A stretch of DNA of 64,000 bases from NCBI RefSeq assembly GCF_046044395.1, contig NZ_JBJUSG010000003.1, positions 1 through 64,000 on the forward strand, given 5' to 3'. Each line of letters begins with the position of its first letter. Position 1 is the stretch's first letter. Positions 25,846-35,700 of this stretch are shown piece after piece. The translations under genes were made by a program, and so were the position numbers. Below the pieces are notes generated by a model that searched no databases, was not told the DNA's origin, and saw nothing but the letters and a program-made list of their open reading frames with translations. This DNA comes from Magnetominusculus dajiuhuensis. Lineage in GTDB: Bacteria; Nitrospirota; Thermodesulfovibrionia; Thermodesulfovibrionales; Magnetobacteriaceae.

Positions 25846-27236
25846 CAGCTCATCCCCTTTGCACGAAGGAACTCCTCAACCAGTGAGGCGGCCTTGTCCT
25901 TTGAGTCTATCACCCCCTCAAGGGTTTTTAATTCGATAGCGCTAAGGATAACGCTAAACAATGGCGACGGAGCAAGGCCAAAAGTCTCTATTAAATCCCT
26001 GCCTGTGATAAACCGCGGGGCGGTCTTTCGGGGAAGGTATTCACACTCGTAAAAATCCAGAATGTCCCCGCATATGATTAGGGTATCTTCATGGCCTTGG
26101 GGCTTTGCGCTTGCGTCCGCCGCCCACACGATAACAAGGGCGTAGATATTGTCTCCAACGGCGTTTAAAAGCCTGATGAGAGGTTTTTTCATTGAGGCAA
26201 GGACGTGGTGCCCAGCTTGTTTGAACGCCAAAATCCTCATGTGGTGCTTTACGAGCATGGTTACGAATTCGGTCTCTTTTGCGGAGGCCTTAAATCTGCT
26301 CAATACCTCGGCGGCAATCCCCGTGCCTTCGTGTTCGTGGCGATGAAACGTGCAATCTCCATCTGCTGAGAGCCGCCGCGTTGGATATTTCCCTGCGTCG
26401 TGAAGCAGTATGGAGAGTTTTATGAGGGCACCTTTGTGTGGTGACATTGCCAGCCACGCATCAAGGTTGCCGGGAGTCTGCAATGGATTGTTAATTATCT
26501 CGTCGGCAGCCTCATATGCGGCCATCGTGTGGTCAAACACGTCGAGGTGATGAAAGCGGTTTTGTTTCAGGCCCCTGAGTGGTTCAAGCTCTGGCAGCAG
26601 CACCAAAAGAAGGCCGGTCTCACACGCTGATTTTATAATTTCTGTGCAGTGGCCGGTGCTCAGGAGCATCTTAAGCTCTGCCCACAGACGTTCGGCGGCA
26701 GCCACTGAAATCAGCCCCCTGAGGTCAGAAATTGAGGTAAGTGTATCGTGTTCGATGGTAAAGCCTAGCTCTGCCGCCACCCTGAAGGCCCTCAACAGCC
26801 TGACAGGGTCTTCGGCCAGATTATCCCTTGAAACCATCCTGATTATTTTGTTATCAATATCGGCCAGTCCGCCAGTTACATCAATTACGGTATGCGTGGG
26901 ATCAAAAATCGAAACGGCAAGGGCATTGACCGTAAAATCACGGCTGCTGAGGTCGCTCCTGATGCTTCCTCCCCTTAGGGAAGTAAAATCAAATATGCAG
27001 TCCCCTTTTACGACCCTTGCGGTTGGAAATCTCTCATGCAGCACCACATATGCCCCGTTTATGGCGTCGGCAAAGCGTTTCGCATTAGAAAAAGGACTGT
27101 CGCCAAGGACAAAATCGTAGTCCCGTATCTTCCGGTTCAGGATGAAATCCCTGACCGTACCGCCCACCAAATAAGCCTCGCGGCATGAGCCAAGGTGCCT
27201 CATCAGGATGTCAATATAGGGTATCTTATTAGTCAC
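25845..27236 (-). CDS. tRNA nucleotidyltransferase with HD domain (probable CC-adding enzyme)
   Basis: The 463-residue class-II enzyme has YLVGGTVRD, catalytic DYDFVLGD, SRDFTVNALAV and the template-arm EDPVRLLRAFR. A C-terminal HD domain follows, with LLHDAGKYP and FHRHEHEG. With the DHH-CBS-fused enzyme at 1528-4143, this makes two tRNA nucleotidyltransferases in one window. In organisms with such pairs, one adds CC and the other adds A. By architecture this smaller HD-containing protein is the more likely CC-adding enzyme. The gene follows the acetate kinase fusion by 25 bases and is probably in the same operon. Confidence 0.85.
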   Translation of the reverse strand: MTNKIPYIDILMRHLGSCREAYLVGGTVRDFILNRKIRDYDFVLGDSPFSNAKRFADAINGAYVVLHERFPTARVVKGDCIFDFTSLRGGSIRSDLSSRDFTVNALAVSIFDPTHTVIDVTGGLADIDNKIIRMVSRDNLAEDPVRLLRAFRVAAELGFTIEHDTLTSISDLRGLISVAAAERLWAELKMLLSTGHCTEIIKSACETGLLLVLLPELEPLRGLKQNRFHHLDVFDHTMAAYEAADEIINNPLQTPGNLDAWLAMSPHKGALIKLSILLHDAGKYPTRRLSADGDCTFHRHEHEGTGIAAEVLSRFKASAKETEFVTMLVKHHMRILAFKQAGHHVLASMKKPLIRLLNAVGDNIYALVIVWAADASAKPQGHEDTLIICGDILDFYECEYLPRKTAPRFITGRDLIETFGLAPSPLFSVILSAIELKTLEGVIDSKDKAASLVEEFLRAKGMS

Positions 27237-27261
27237 CGCTGCAACCGGGGAGTTTGTCCTT

Positions 27262-29583
27262 CTATATGAACGCCCTTGACTGGATTGCCGCTATGCGGGC
27301 TGTTGAGCTGTCCGTCAACCCGGCCAAGGCAGCCTCATCGGTATCAAGATGCAGCTCAAGCGTATAGTCAGGGCCTACCCTGACAAAGACATCACTGAGT
27401 ATGGTGTCTGAGATGGCCACACTTATGACGTCATGGTCTCTGATACCGTACGAAAGGGCGTCTTCGGGGCTCATGTGGCAATGTCTCCGGGGGCAGATGG
27501 CACCGTTGTCAACTTTTACTGTGCCGACAGGCCCAACAATCGTAACAGAGGCCGCGCCGTCAAGGTCGCCGGAGAGCCTTACAGGGGCGTTTATGCCGAG
27601 TTTAAACTCCTCCGTGCGGCTTATCTCCACCTGCGTCTCTCTTTTGAACGGGGCAACTATCCTGACGTCTTTTATTGTGCCCATAGGGCCTGCCAAACTA
27701 AGTGTCTCTTCGGCGATAAACGACTGCGGCTGCCTGAGCTGGTGTTTCTTTGTAAGTGTCTTTCCCTCGCCAAAAAGCGCGGTGAAGTCTGCTTCGCATA
27801 AGTGGACATGGCAGCCTGTAACATAAACTGGAATCTGTCTTGTTGTTTTCGGGGTGGGTGTTGTCTGTCGCAGGGCCAGGGCATGGAGGGTCTCTCTGGC
27901 AATCATTCGTTCTTCGTCAGCGGCTACGACAAGGATTTTAACTGGTGCGCCTTCAGCGGAGATTTCCTCAATATGGCCCCTCTTAACCTTTGCCCTCTCG
28001 TTTGCCTCTTTTGAGATGATAAGGCCAATATTGTCAAGGCCGTGGCATACCCTGCCGCGAATCGCCGCCGAGTTTTCGCCGATTCCAGCCGTGAATATCA
28101 GCGCGTCAATACCGCCCAACACAGCCGCATACGCGGCAATGTATTTTTTTAGCCGGTAGCAAAACAATGACACCGCGGTCTTTGCCCTGGCGTTACCGGC
28201 GTCGGCGGCGTCAAGTATTTCTCTCATATCGTTACTAAGTCCTGTGAGACCTTTAAGCCCACTTTCCTTGTTCAGCAAGTTATCAATGTCCTTGACGCCG
28301 AGCCCGGCGTTTAACAGATAAATCAGTACTCCTGCGTCAATATCGCCGCTTCGCGTGCCCATGACAAGGCCCTCCAAAGGGGTCATCCCCATGCTCGTGT
28401 CAACACTCGTGCCGTGGTCTATGGCGCATATGGAGTCCCCGTTGCCAAGATGGCATGATATGATTCTCAGTTCCCGCACGCTGCGCTTAAGATATGCCGC
28501 CGCCATCAATGAGACGTAATTGTGGTTCGTACCGTGAAACCCGTAACGGCGGATGTTTTCACCTATGTGGTATTTTTCCCCAATATCGCGGGAGATGGCG
28601 TATAAGAACGCGCTCTCAGGCATGTTCTGATGAAAGGCCGTGTCAAAAACCGCTACCGCGCCCTTGTGCGGCAGGAGTTGCCGCATCGCCTCAACTCCGG
28701 CAAGGTTATAGGGATTGTGAAGCGGTGCAAGGGGGATACACTGCCTGATGCCCTCAATGACATCGTCAGTTATCACCGCCGAGTTCTTAAACTTATCCCC
28801 GCCATGCACTACCCTGTGCCCTATGGCGTCTATTTCGTCAAAGGCGGCGATAGCGCCCATTGAAGTGTCGGTCAGGGCGGCCTCCATGTCAGCGAAGGCC
28901 TTAGGGAAATCATGGACTTCAACTTCTCTTTTCACCTCTGATTTTTGTGATTTTATCTTGTGGTATGACGCGCTTGTGCCGATTTTCTCTATAAGGCCCT
29001 CCATAAGGGGGACGGGATTAGACGTGTCAAAGAGCGAGTATTTTAATGAAGAGCTGCCGCAGTTAATAACCAGAATCTTTGCCGGTTTAAGCACGGATGA
29101 GAAGTTTAAATCATAGGGGTCGGGGTTTTCCTGTCTTGACGCCTTGTATAGGGCGATAATGGCCTCATTCTGAGCCTTTTGAAGCATTCTTTTATTAATC
29201 AGCGCGGCCATTTTAGCGATGGCCGCTGTGTTTGCCACAATCACCTGAGATAATATATCGCGGTCAAGGGCGATACAGCGTGTGGATGCAACGGCAATAA
29301 CATCGGCCACCTCAGGCTCACCCGTGATAATGGACATCTCACCAAATACATCGCCTGATTTTAATGTGGCGGTGAATAATTTACCGCCCATGGAGTCCAT
29401 AAAAATCACCTCGCCCCTGCCTTCTATGATGATATAGAGAAACCTGCCCGGCTGCCCTCGCGATATTATCTTTTGTCCTGAGGAGTAGTCAGCAACCGTT
29501 GAGACCGCAAGTAGCTCATTAAGTTCACTATCCGTAAGGTCTGAAAAATAATGACTCGCCATAAGAAACGCCTTTGTATCCAT
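27262..29583 (-). CDS. cNMP-binding / acetate kinase / PduL phosphotransacylase triple fusion
   Basis: The 773-residue protein joins three complete modules. Residues 1-140 form a cyclic-nucleotide-binding domain with SGDVFGEMSII. Residues 165-565 form acetate kinase with VINCGSSSLKYSLFD, FDTAFHQNMP, YGFHGTNH, SCHLGNGDS, GTRSGDID and FTAGIGENS. Residues 580-773 form a PduL-type phosphotransacylase with TGCHVHLC, LAGPMGTIKDVRI, TQVEISRTEE, RRHCHMSPEDA and LHLDTDEAA. All catalytic and zinc-ligand residues I can check are present. The fusion should convert acetyl-CoA to acetate and ATP (or the reverse) with acetyl phosphate passed within one polypeptide, gated by a cyclic nucleotide or related ligand. 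The cNMP domain has only part of the canonical phosphate-binding cassette, so its ligand is uncertain. It follows the flavin reductase-like gene by 15 bases. Confidence 0.92.
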   Translation of the reverse strand: MDTKAFLMASHYFSDLTDSELNELLAVSTVADYSSGQKIISRGQPGRFLYIIIEGRGEVIFMDSMGGKLFTATLKSGDVFGEMSIITGEPEVADVIAVASTRCIALDRDILSQVIVANTAAIAKMAALINKRMLQKAQNEAIIALYKASRQENPDPYDLNFSSVLKPAKILVINCGSSSLKYSLFDTSNPVPLMEGLIEKIGTSASYHKIKSQKSEVKREVEVHDFPKAFADMEAALTDTSMGAIAAFDEIDAIGHRVVHGGDKFKNSAVITDDVIEGIRQCIPLAPLHNPYNLAGVEAMRQLLPHKGAVAVFDTAFHQNMPESAFLYAISRDIGEKYHIGENIRRYGFHGTNHNYVSLMAAAYLKRSVRELRIISCHLGNGDSICAIDHGTSVDTSMGMTPLEGLVMGTRSGDIDAGVLIYLLNAGLGVKDIDNLLNKESGLKGLTGLSNDMREILDAADAGNARAKTAVSLFCYRLKKYIAAYAAVLGGIDALIFTAGIGENSAAIRGRVCHGLDNIGLIISKEANERAKVKRGHIEEISAEGAPVKILVVAADEERMIARETLHALALRQTTPTPKTTRQIPVYVTGCHVHLCEADFTALFGEGKTLTKKHQLRQPQSFIAEETLSLAGPMGTIKDVRIVAPFKRETQVEISRTEEFKLGINAPVRLSGDLDGAASVTIVGPVGTVKVDNGAICPRRHCHMSPEDALSYGIRDHDVISVAISDTILSDVFVRVGPDYTLELHLDTDEAALAGLTDSSTARIAAIQSRAFI

Positions 29584-29598
29584 TTCGCCACACTCCTT

Positions 29599-30105
29599 CT
29601 ATTTAGTAATACATTTAACTATCTCACCCACATACATCCTGTGATAATCCTTCAGCGGGTAGTTGGCCTCTATTGCCGGGTCAATGAAACGGCCTGGGTC
29701 TATGTCGTGGGTATATATCTTTCTGCACAGAAACACGAGGCGAGCCTCCTTAAAATATACCGTCTCGTCGCCAGCAATGGGGGTAAGGCCAGTCCCGGCC
29801 ATCTTGTCTGTGTCTCTGCCTGAGTGCGTGCCGCAGAAAAGGAGCGTTTTCTTGTACTCCTCCGCAAAGAAAGAGAGACTGAACATGGGGGATTTTTCCA
29901 TAAAGCCATACGTATGGCGGGTAGGGCGCACGACACAGGTGCAAATCTTTTTTGCCCACATGACGCCAAACCCACCCCAGCTTGCCGTCATCGTGTTAAA
30001 AGACTCCGCAGTGCCGGCCGTAACGAGCATCCACTGGCTGCCAATGGCCTTAAAGGGATTATCCGGCAGCTCCTCAGGGTCTGCCTCAATGAACTCATCT
30101 GACAT
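29599..30105 (-). CDS. Flavin reductase-like (flavoredoxin) protein
   Basis: The 168-residue protein has the split-barrel FMN-binding pattern: MLVTAGTAESFNTMTASWGG, CVVRPTRHTYGFME and FSLSFFAEEYKKTLLFCGTHSGRD. Members bind FMN and act as flavin reductases or electron carriers in anaerobes. It is the first gene of a minus-strand unit with the acetate kinase fusion, the tRNA nucleotidyltransferase and DUF401. The physiological partner is not evident. Confidence 0.85.
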   Translation of the reverse strand: MSDEFIEADPEELPDNPFKAIGSQWMLVTAGTAESFNTMTASWGGFGVMWAKKICTCVVRPTRHTYGFMEKSPMFSLSFFAEEYKKTLLFCGTHSGRDTDKMAGTGLTPIAGDETVYFKEARLVFLCRKIYTHDIDPGRFIDPAIEANYPLKDYHRMYVGEIVKCITK

Positions 30106-30260
30106 AAATATCTCCTTATTGCATTTGTTATCAACTGTTTAATATAACATACCTAAGCAATAAATTTATCGCCTGCTGAGTTTGTAAAGAAGAGGGTGGG
30201 GCGGGTGTGCCGTAAGCCCAAACGTGTGAAAAAAATTATCCTCAATTATCTATTACTACC

Positions 30261-30290
30261 ATGACACTTTCAGGTGAAATACTGTACAAT
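30261..30290 (+). promoter_or_regulatory. Putative promoter of the HEAT/TPR genes
   Basis: ATGACA (30261-30266) and TACAAT (30285-30290) are separated by 18 bases, each one mismatch from consensus. The implied leader before the ATG at 30325 is about 28 bases. Confidence 0.5.
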
Positions 30291-30324
30291 ACCACAAGAG
30301 GAGATGTCTGCCGGCTGAAACGCA

Positions 30325-30717
30325 ATGGAACAAAATCTTTACGACATGATAGCGGATTATATGGAGAAGGGGTTTTTGGACAACATCATTGATATGTTCA
30401 AATATGAGCCGGAGGTCTATCCGGCGGTGCTCCGGCTGATGGGCGACGAGCGAATGCGTGTGCGCATTGGGGCTATAGCCCTTCTTGAGTCCTTGGCCGG
30501 GATGAACTTTGTCCATCTTGGGGAGATTGCCGATTCTATAGCGCCACTTTTGAAATCGGAGACTACACTTATCAGAGGTGACTCGGCCTATGGCCTTGGC
30601 ATAATAGGCGTAAAAAGACATATACCGCAGTTGCAGTGCCTGTTAAACGACGAAATACCGGACATAGTCGAAACGGCCATTGACTCAATCGCGGCGATAG
30701 AACAAAGGGAGGCATGA
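30325..30717 (+). CDS. HEAT-repeat protein
   Basis: The 130-residue soluble protein consists of helical pairs of the HEAT/PBS-lyase type: RMRVRIGAIALLESLAG, TLIRGDSAYGLGIIG and IPDIVETAIDSIAAI each have the conserved aspartate-arginine-alanine spacing. It probably binds another protein. The TPR gene follows after 28 bases, so the two may form a scaffold. No further function can be read. Confidence 0.75.
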   Translation: MEQNLYDMIADYMEKGFLDNIIDMFKYEPEVYPAVLRLMGDERMRVRIGAIALLESLAGMNFVHLGEIADSIAPLLKSETTLIRGDSAYGLGIIGVKRHIPQLQCLLNDEIPDIVETAIDSIAAIEQREA

Positions 30718-30745
30718 GGTAACTAAATGATTAAGGGGCATAGGC

Positions 30746-32326
30746 GTGGATAGAATATCTCAACCGTTGTTTGTCATAGCGGCACTGGTGGTGTTTGCCG
30801 CCGCGGCAGCCATCATATATGTATATCTGAAGAGGAAGGAAAAGAAAGAGGCCTTTGATGAGATCGTCGAAAATGCCGGCAGGCTATTTGAGGAGCGCTC
30901 CTCCTCAAAGGCGCTGCAGGGGCATCAGAACGTCCTGGAACAGATAAACAAAAAGAGTAACCCGTTGCTCTACGCCCAGGTAAATCATCGTATTGGAATC
31001 AGCTACAGAAGGCTTGCCGAGGAGGCAGATAACGAGAAGAATCTAATCCTGGCCATAGACTCATATGAAGAGGCACTGTCGGTATATGCCGGAGGCACGG
31101 TGGCAACAGTGCCAAATGAAGAAATGCCGTCCGACGAGTATGCCATGATATGGTTTGATATAGGAAACGCCCTGTGGGCGCTGTCGGAACTGAGAGACGA
31201 ACAGGTAAACATTCAAAAGGCAATCAACGCCTATGAGCATGTATTAAAGATTTATAACATGGAAAATAACCCCGTGAAATACGGCACAGTGCAAAACAGC
31301 CTTGGCCTTGCCTACTGGGAGTTGTCGCCGCTCAGCAACAAAGAGGAAAATCTGTCAAAAGCCGCAGCGGCCTATGAAGAGGCTATAAGAAGCGGGACGT
31401 TCGATAAGTACCCTCGTGCCTGTGCCGAGATTAACCACAACATAGGCCTCGTCCTTTGGGAACTCTCCGCGCTCAGAGACAAAAAAGAGAACCTGACAAA
31501 AGCAGCCGACTTCACCGAGGCATCCATACGGTTAATTGACATGGACAAAGACCCTGTCCAATATGCCATAGCACAAGACCACCTTGCCGGCATCTATGAC
31601 GACTTATCAGAGGTAACTGACAACAAGGCCGAAACCCTGATAAAGGCCGTCGCCGCCTACGAAGAGGCCCTAAAGGTTCGCACCCCGGTCGAATATCCGA
31701 TTGAATACGCAGTCCTAAAAAACTGCATGGGAAACACCTTTGGGGCATTAACTGACAGTGGTGGCAGTGAAGTATATATGATGAAGGCCGTAGCGGCATT
31801 TAAAGACGCCCTCAAAATATACACCCCCGAAGACTTTCCGAAAGACTACGCCATGACGATGAACAACCTTGGCAATGCCTATACGCTCCTGTCAGAAAAA
31901 CAAGAAACAGAGGGGAATCTTAAACTGGCTGTCTATGCGTTTAAAGAGGCGCTCAAAATATTCTCGCCAGAGGAATTAGAGTACTTCTATACACAAAGCA
32001 ACATGGGAAACGCCTTCCTTGCCTTGTCTGAGGTGTGCGACAAAGAGGAAAATCTCATGAAGGCAGTACGCTCATACGAAAAGGCGTTGAAAATCGAAAC
32101 CGCAAATCAGTTCCCGTTTAAATATGCCCAAACACAGTATAATCTTGGAATTGCCTGCCATGCCCTGTCAAATATGCAAAATAAAAAGGAAAATCTCAAC
32201 AAGGCCGCATACGCATTCGAAAAGGCTATGGGCGTCTACACCCCCGAGGACAACCACATGAAATACGCTGAAATAAAGAACAGACTTGACTCTATCCTCC
32301 AAAACCTGACTACGATAGGGCAATAG
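30746..32326 (+). CDS. Membrane-anchored TPR protein
   Basis: The 526-residue protein begins with one transmembrane helix (residues 7-28) and a basic KRKEKKE stretch, so the remainder should be cytoplasmic. The body is a series of about nine repeats of roughly 45-50 residues with the consensus A-x-x-NLG-x-A/Y-x-x-LS, KEENL-x-KA, AYEEALKI, which are tetratricopeptide repeats. It starts with GTG. It likely serves as a membrane-bound interaction platform together with the HEAT protein. Confidence 0.8.
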   Translation: MDRISQPLFVIAALVVFAAAAAIIYVYLKRKEKKEAFDEIVENAGRLFEERSSSKALQGHQNVLEQINKKSNPLLYAQVNHRIGISYRRLAEEADNEKNLILAIDSYEEALSVYAGGTVATVPNEEMPSDEYAMIWFDIGNALWALSELRDEQVNIQKAINAYEHVLKIYNMENNPVKYGTVQNSLGLAYWELSPLSNKEENLSKAAAAYEEAIRSGTFDKYPRACAEINHNIGLVLWELSALRDKKENLTKAADFTEASIRLIDMDKDPVQYAIAQDHLAGIYDDLSEVTDNKAETLIKAVAAYEEALKVRTPVEYPIEYAVLKNCMGNTFGALTDSGGSEVYMMKAVAAFKDALKIYTPEDFPKDYAMTMNNLGNAYTLLSEKQETEGNLKLAVYAFKEALKIFSPEELEYFYTQSNMGNAFLALSEVCDKEENLMKAVRSYEKALKIETANQFPFKYAQTQYNLGIACHALSNMQNKKENLNKAAYAFEKAMGVYTPEDNHMKYAEIKNRLDSILQNLTTIGQ

Positions 32327-32559
32327 CCACATCCTGCAGAGGGGGATTGTCCTTGTTATCTAATACCTGGTTGCATCCAAATGAGTAATAATCATTCTTA
32401 TAACATAATCATCGGCAATGTCACACAACGCGCACATATAACAAAGGCGGTTAAGCGGCAGAGACATTTTATAGGCATGACGGTTTACTTATTAATGGGT
32501 ACGTAAGTATGAGGACATGCTCTCGCACAAAATGGCCTTTCATTCATGGTTGACTTGTC

Positions 32560-32633
32560 GTCATTCCGGCTTGTCCGGAATCCGTTTCTACGCATCCTCA
32601 AGGCAAATAAGATTCCGGACAAGCCGGAATGAC
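32560..32633. repeat. Perfect 23-bp inverted repeat, 'CCGGACAAGCCGG' family
   Basis: Arms at 32560-32582 and 32611-32633 are exact reverse complements (GATTCCGGACAAGCCGGAAT and three more bases) around a 28-base loop. It is the intact form of the degenerate copy at 35-132. It lies in the 374-base gap between the TPR gene and the first kinase gene (convergent), where it may stop transcription. The rest of the gap holds nothing I can identify. Confidence 0.88.
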
Positions 32634-32700
32634 AGACTAAGGTAAATTCATTGCGATTTAGCAGTAGGCAATGTCACCTTACTAATGTACGCCTTAGTAC

Positions 32701-35700
32701 TTATGTCCCTAATTCTATCACAAACTCCGCCCCGCCATCTACATTGCTGACCTCAAGGCTGCCGCCCATGTTTGTCTCAATGATTGTTTTTGACATATAT
32801 AGTCCAATCCCAGTGCCCTTTTCCCCCTTTGTCGTATAGTAGGGGTCAAAGATTTTGTCCATTATATGCTCTGGTATGCCGCCACCATTGTCTTTTATCG
32901 AGATTATTATCTTATTTCCTTCTGTATTATTAATTATATTAATATCAATCCGCCCCTGTATCGTATCTCCAGCGTCTCTTTTTGAAGTAATGGCGTCTTT
33001 TGCGTTATTAATAATATTCAGTATCACCTGTTTAAACTCATTGGGGTATCCTTCTGTAACAAGTATTGTATCTTGAGAAGTTATCATGGAAATATCCACA
33101 TCGCTTTTCTTAAACATCTGTTCAAACATTGAGAGAAGTTCCTGTATGGTAGTTTTTATATCGAATCGAACTTTTTTCTTTGACGGCTTGAAAAAGTCCT
33201 TGAAGTCTTCTATCGTTTTTGACATAAAATACACTTGATTCATGGTTGTATCAACGGTCTCCTGAATATACTTCTCGTTGAGTTCTCCGTAGTTATAGGC
33301 CTCTTTAATGTCCTGCACCACCATACCTATGGCATTTAGGGGCTGCCTCCACTGATGCGCTATCAACCCTATCATCTCACCCATGGCCGCCATCTTGGAT
33401 TGTTGTATAAGCATTTGCTCCTGCTGCTGCCTCTTCTGTGTTTCTTCAGCTACCAACTCCATAAGATGGTCATTTAATCTTTTCAACCGTTCTTCCATTA
33501 TTTTACGCTCTGTGATGTCGGTGGAAACACCGCACAGCCCATATATTTTCCCCTCAGCGTCATAAAGAGGGCGCTTTATGGCCAAATAAATTGTTTTTTC
33601 CCCACTATTTTTCAGTATGAGATATTCTTCTATTTCAACTATTTCATTATTCTCAATTACACGTCTATCATTGCGCGAAAGTTCCTCAGCCGCCTCAGCG
33701 GTGAAGAATTTTGAATCAGTGCAACCAAGCAACTCTTCCATTGTACTGTTGGTGACTTCCAGTGCAAGACGATTCGCGTAAACATATCGTAAATCCATAT
33801 CTTTGATAAAAACGCACGTGCCGACATTATCCAGGGCATCGAGAAGCCGTTTGTTATAATCATATGATTGTTTCAAATCCTCTTCCATTCTTTTACGCTC
33901 AACAGCCAGGGCGTAAATCGAGGCAAGGCGTTTTATAACATTTAAATCATCGTCGTTGTAATCTCTTTCGGCATTTGCCAGGGCAATCTGTCCTATAAGT
34001 GTATTTCCTATCACCGCGGGTACAGAGAGAAACCTCTTTATTGGAACGTGTCCTTGTGGAATTACTCCTTTATAAGACAAGTGTGTCTGAGGATTATTTG
34101 TGTAAAATCCTTCTTTTGTGTTTAACGAATGTCCCCACATTGCGTTATAACCATTCTTACCTTTGGGGAAAGCCAAACGGGTGCGCTTCGTATCCACCCT
34201 GCATATCTCCTGATTTGCCATATCACTGAAAATATGCCCGACATCCTCTTCTGTAATGGGGTCAACCTCGGACACATAACCGTGCAAACTTTCTGTGAGC
34301 CGCATAGATTTTTGATGGACTATCGCGGCAATATCGTATATGGTCTTATCAGGAGACAGCAGCGCCGCGGAGACCTCCGCGACAGCCGTCTGAAAATCAA
34401 GTTCCCTTTGAATCATAGCCTGAGCGTTTTTAATATCTGTAATATCATGAAATATCTCGAATTTATATATCGTCCCATCACTGTTTCTTAATGGAGTGTC
34501 AAACAGCGAATATGTCCTGTTATTCTTTAATGAGTGCCATTGCCACGTAACGCTTTTACCAGAAAATACCTCTTCATTTTTACACCACGCGCATGGCTCG
34601 CTCTTATCGTGGAAATACTCATGGCATTTACGTCCTTTCACTTCTCCAAAGTCGCGCATCAGCGCTCTATTGATAAAATATATTTCATGTTCTTTGGTTG
34701 TTATATACACACCGTCTTCCATTGTATCCATTATTGATTTGAGCTTGTCGCGCTCGGCACGGAGTTCTTCTTCCATGCGCTTATTTTCGGTGATGTCCTC
34801 AATCATGGCTATGCAGTAATCAACGCTACCGTCTGCGCGGCGCTTGCAATTGACAAAGAGCATCGTGTGGATAATCGCACCGTCCTTGTGAATAAATCTT
34901 TTTTCCAAATTATAGCCGTTTATTTCCCCGGCAAGGACACGGTTAAACTGCGTCACGTCTGGCTCAATATCGTCGGGATGAGTTATTTCAGCCCATGTCA
35001 TACCGCGTAACTCGTCCTTGGAATAGCCAAACATTTTGGTCACTTTGTCGTTAACTTCTATCCAGCCCTTTTCTGGTGATGTTATTGCCGCCCCTACTGT
35101 GCTGAACTCAAATGCGGTGCGAAAGCGTTCCTCTGCCTCTGTCAATTCCTCAGTGCGTTTTACAACCATACGCTCAAGTTGATTTTTGTATTCTCTCAAT
35201 TCCTCCTCTGCCTTCTTTCGCTCGGTAATGTCCTGAGTTGATCCTCTCAATTTCACTACATTGCCGTCAGCGTCCAACAAAGGTTCCCCTATAATGTTAG
35301 CGATTATTTCAGATTTATCAGGACGGCAAATGCGTATATCTAACTCATAAGGTTTACGTAGTTGCACCGCTTCCCCTACCACATCGTCAAAGCGCTGCCA
35401 GTCGTCGGGGTGGATATAGTTTTTGAGATCGGGGTAGAGCAGTGGGCCTTGTTTGGGATCTACACCCCATATATTGTACAGTTCTAATGACCATTTCGAT
35501 TGCTGGCTTACCGGGTCATAAATAAATGTGCCAAAGTGAGCCTTAGCCTGTGCCTCTATTACGTCAAGTTCCTTTTCTTTCAGCGCGGCTTCCATCTCTT
35601 TCTTCTCTGTTATATCCTCAACTATGGCAAGATTAAGTTTTGGTTGATTTGATCGCATTTCCAATGGGATACTTGTAATGGTTACCCATGTAATTCTATT

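Noticed and set aside
32327..32700. Possible CRISPR or larger mobile element in the intergenic gap
   Set aside because: There are no regularly spaced repeats; only one inverted repeat pair occurs.
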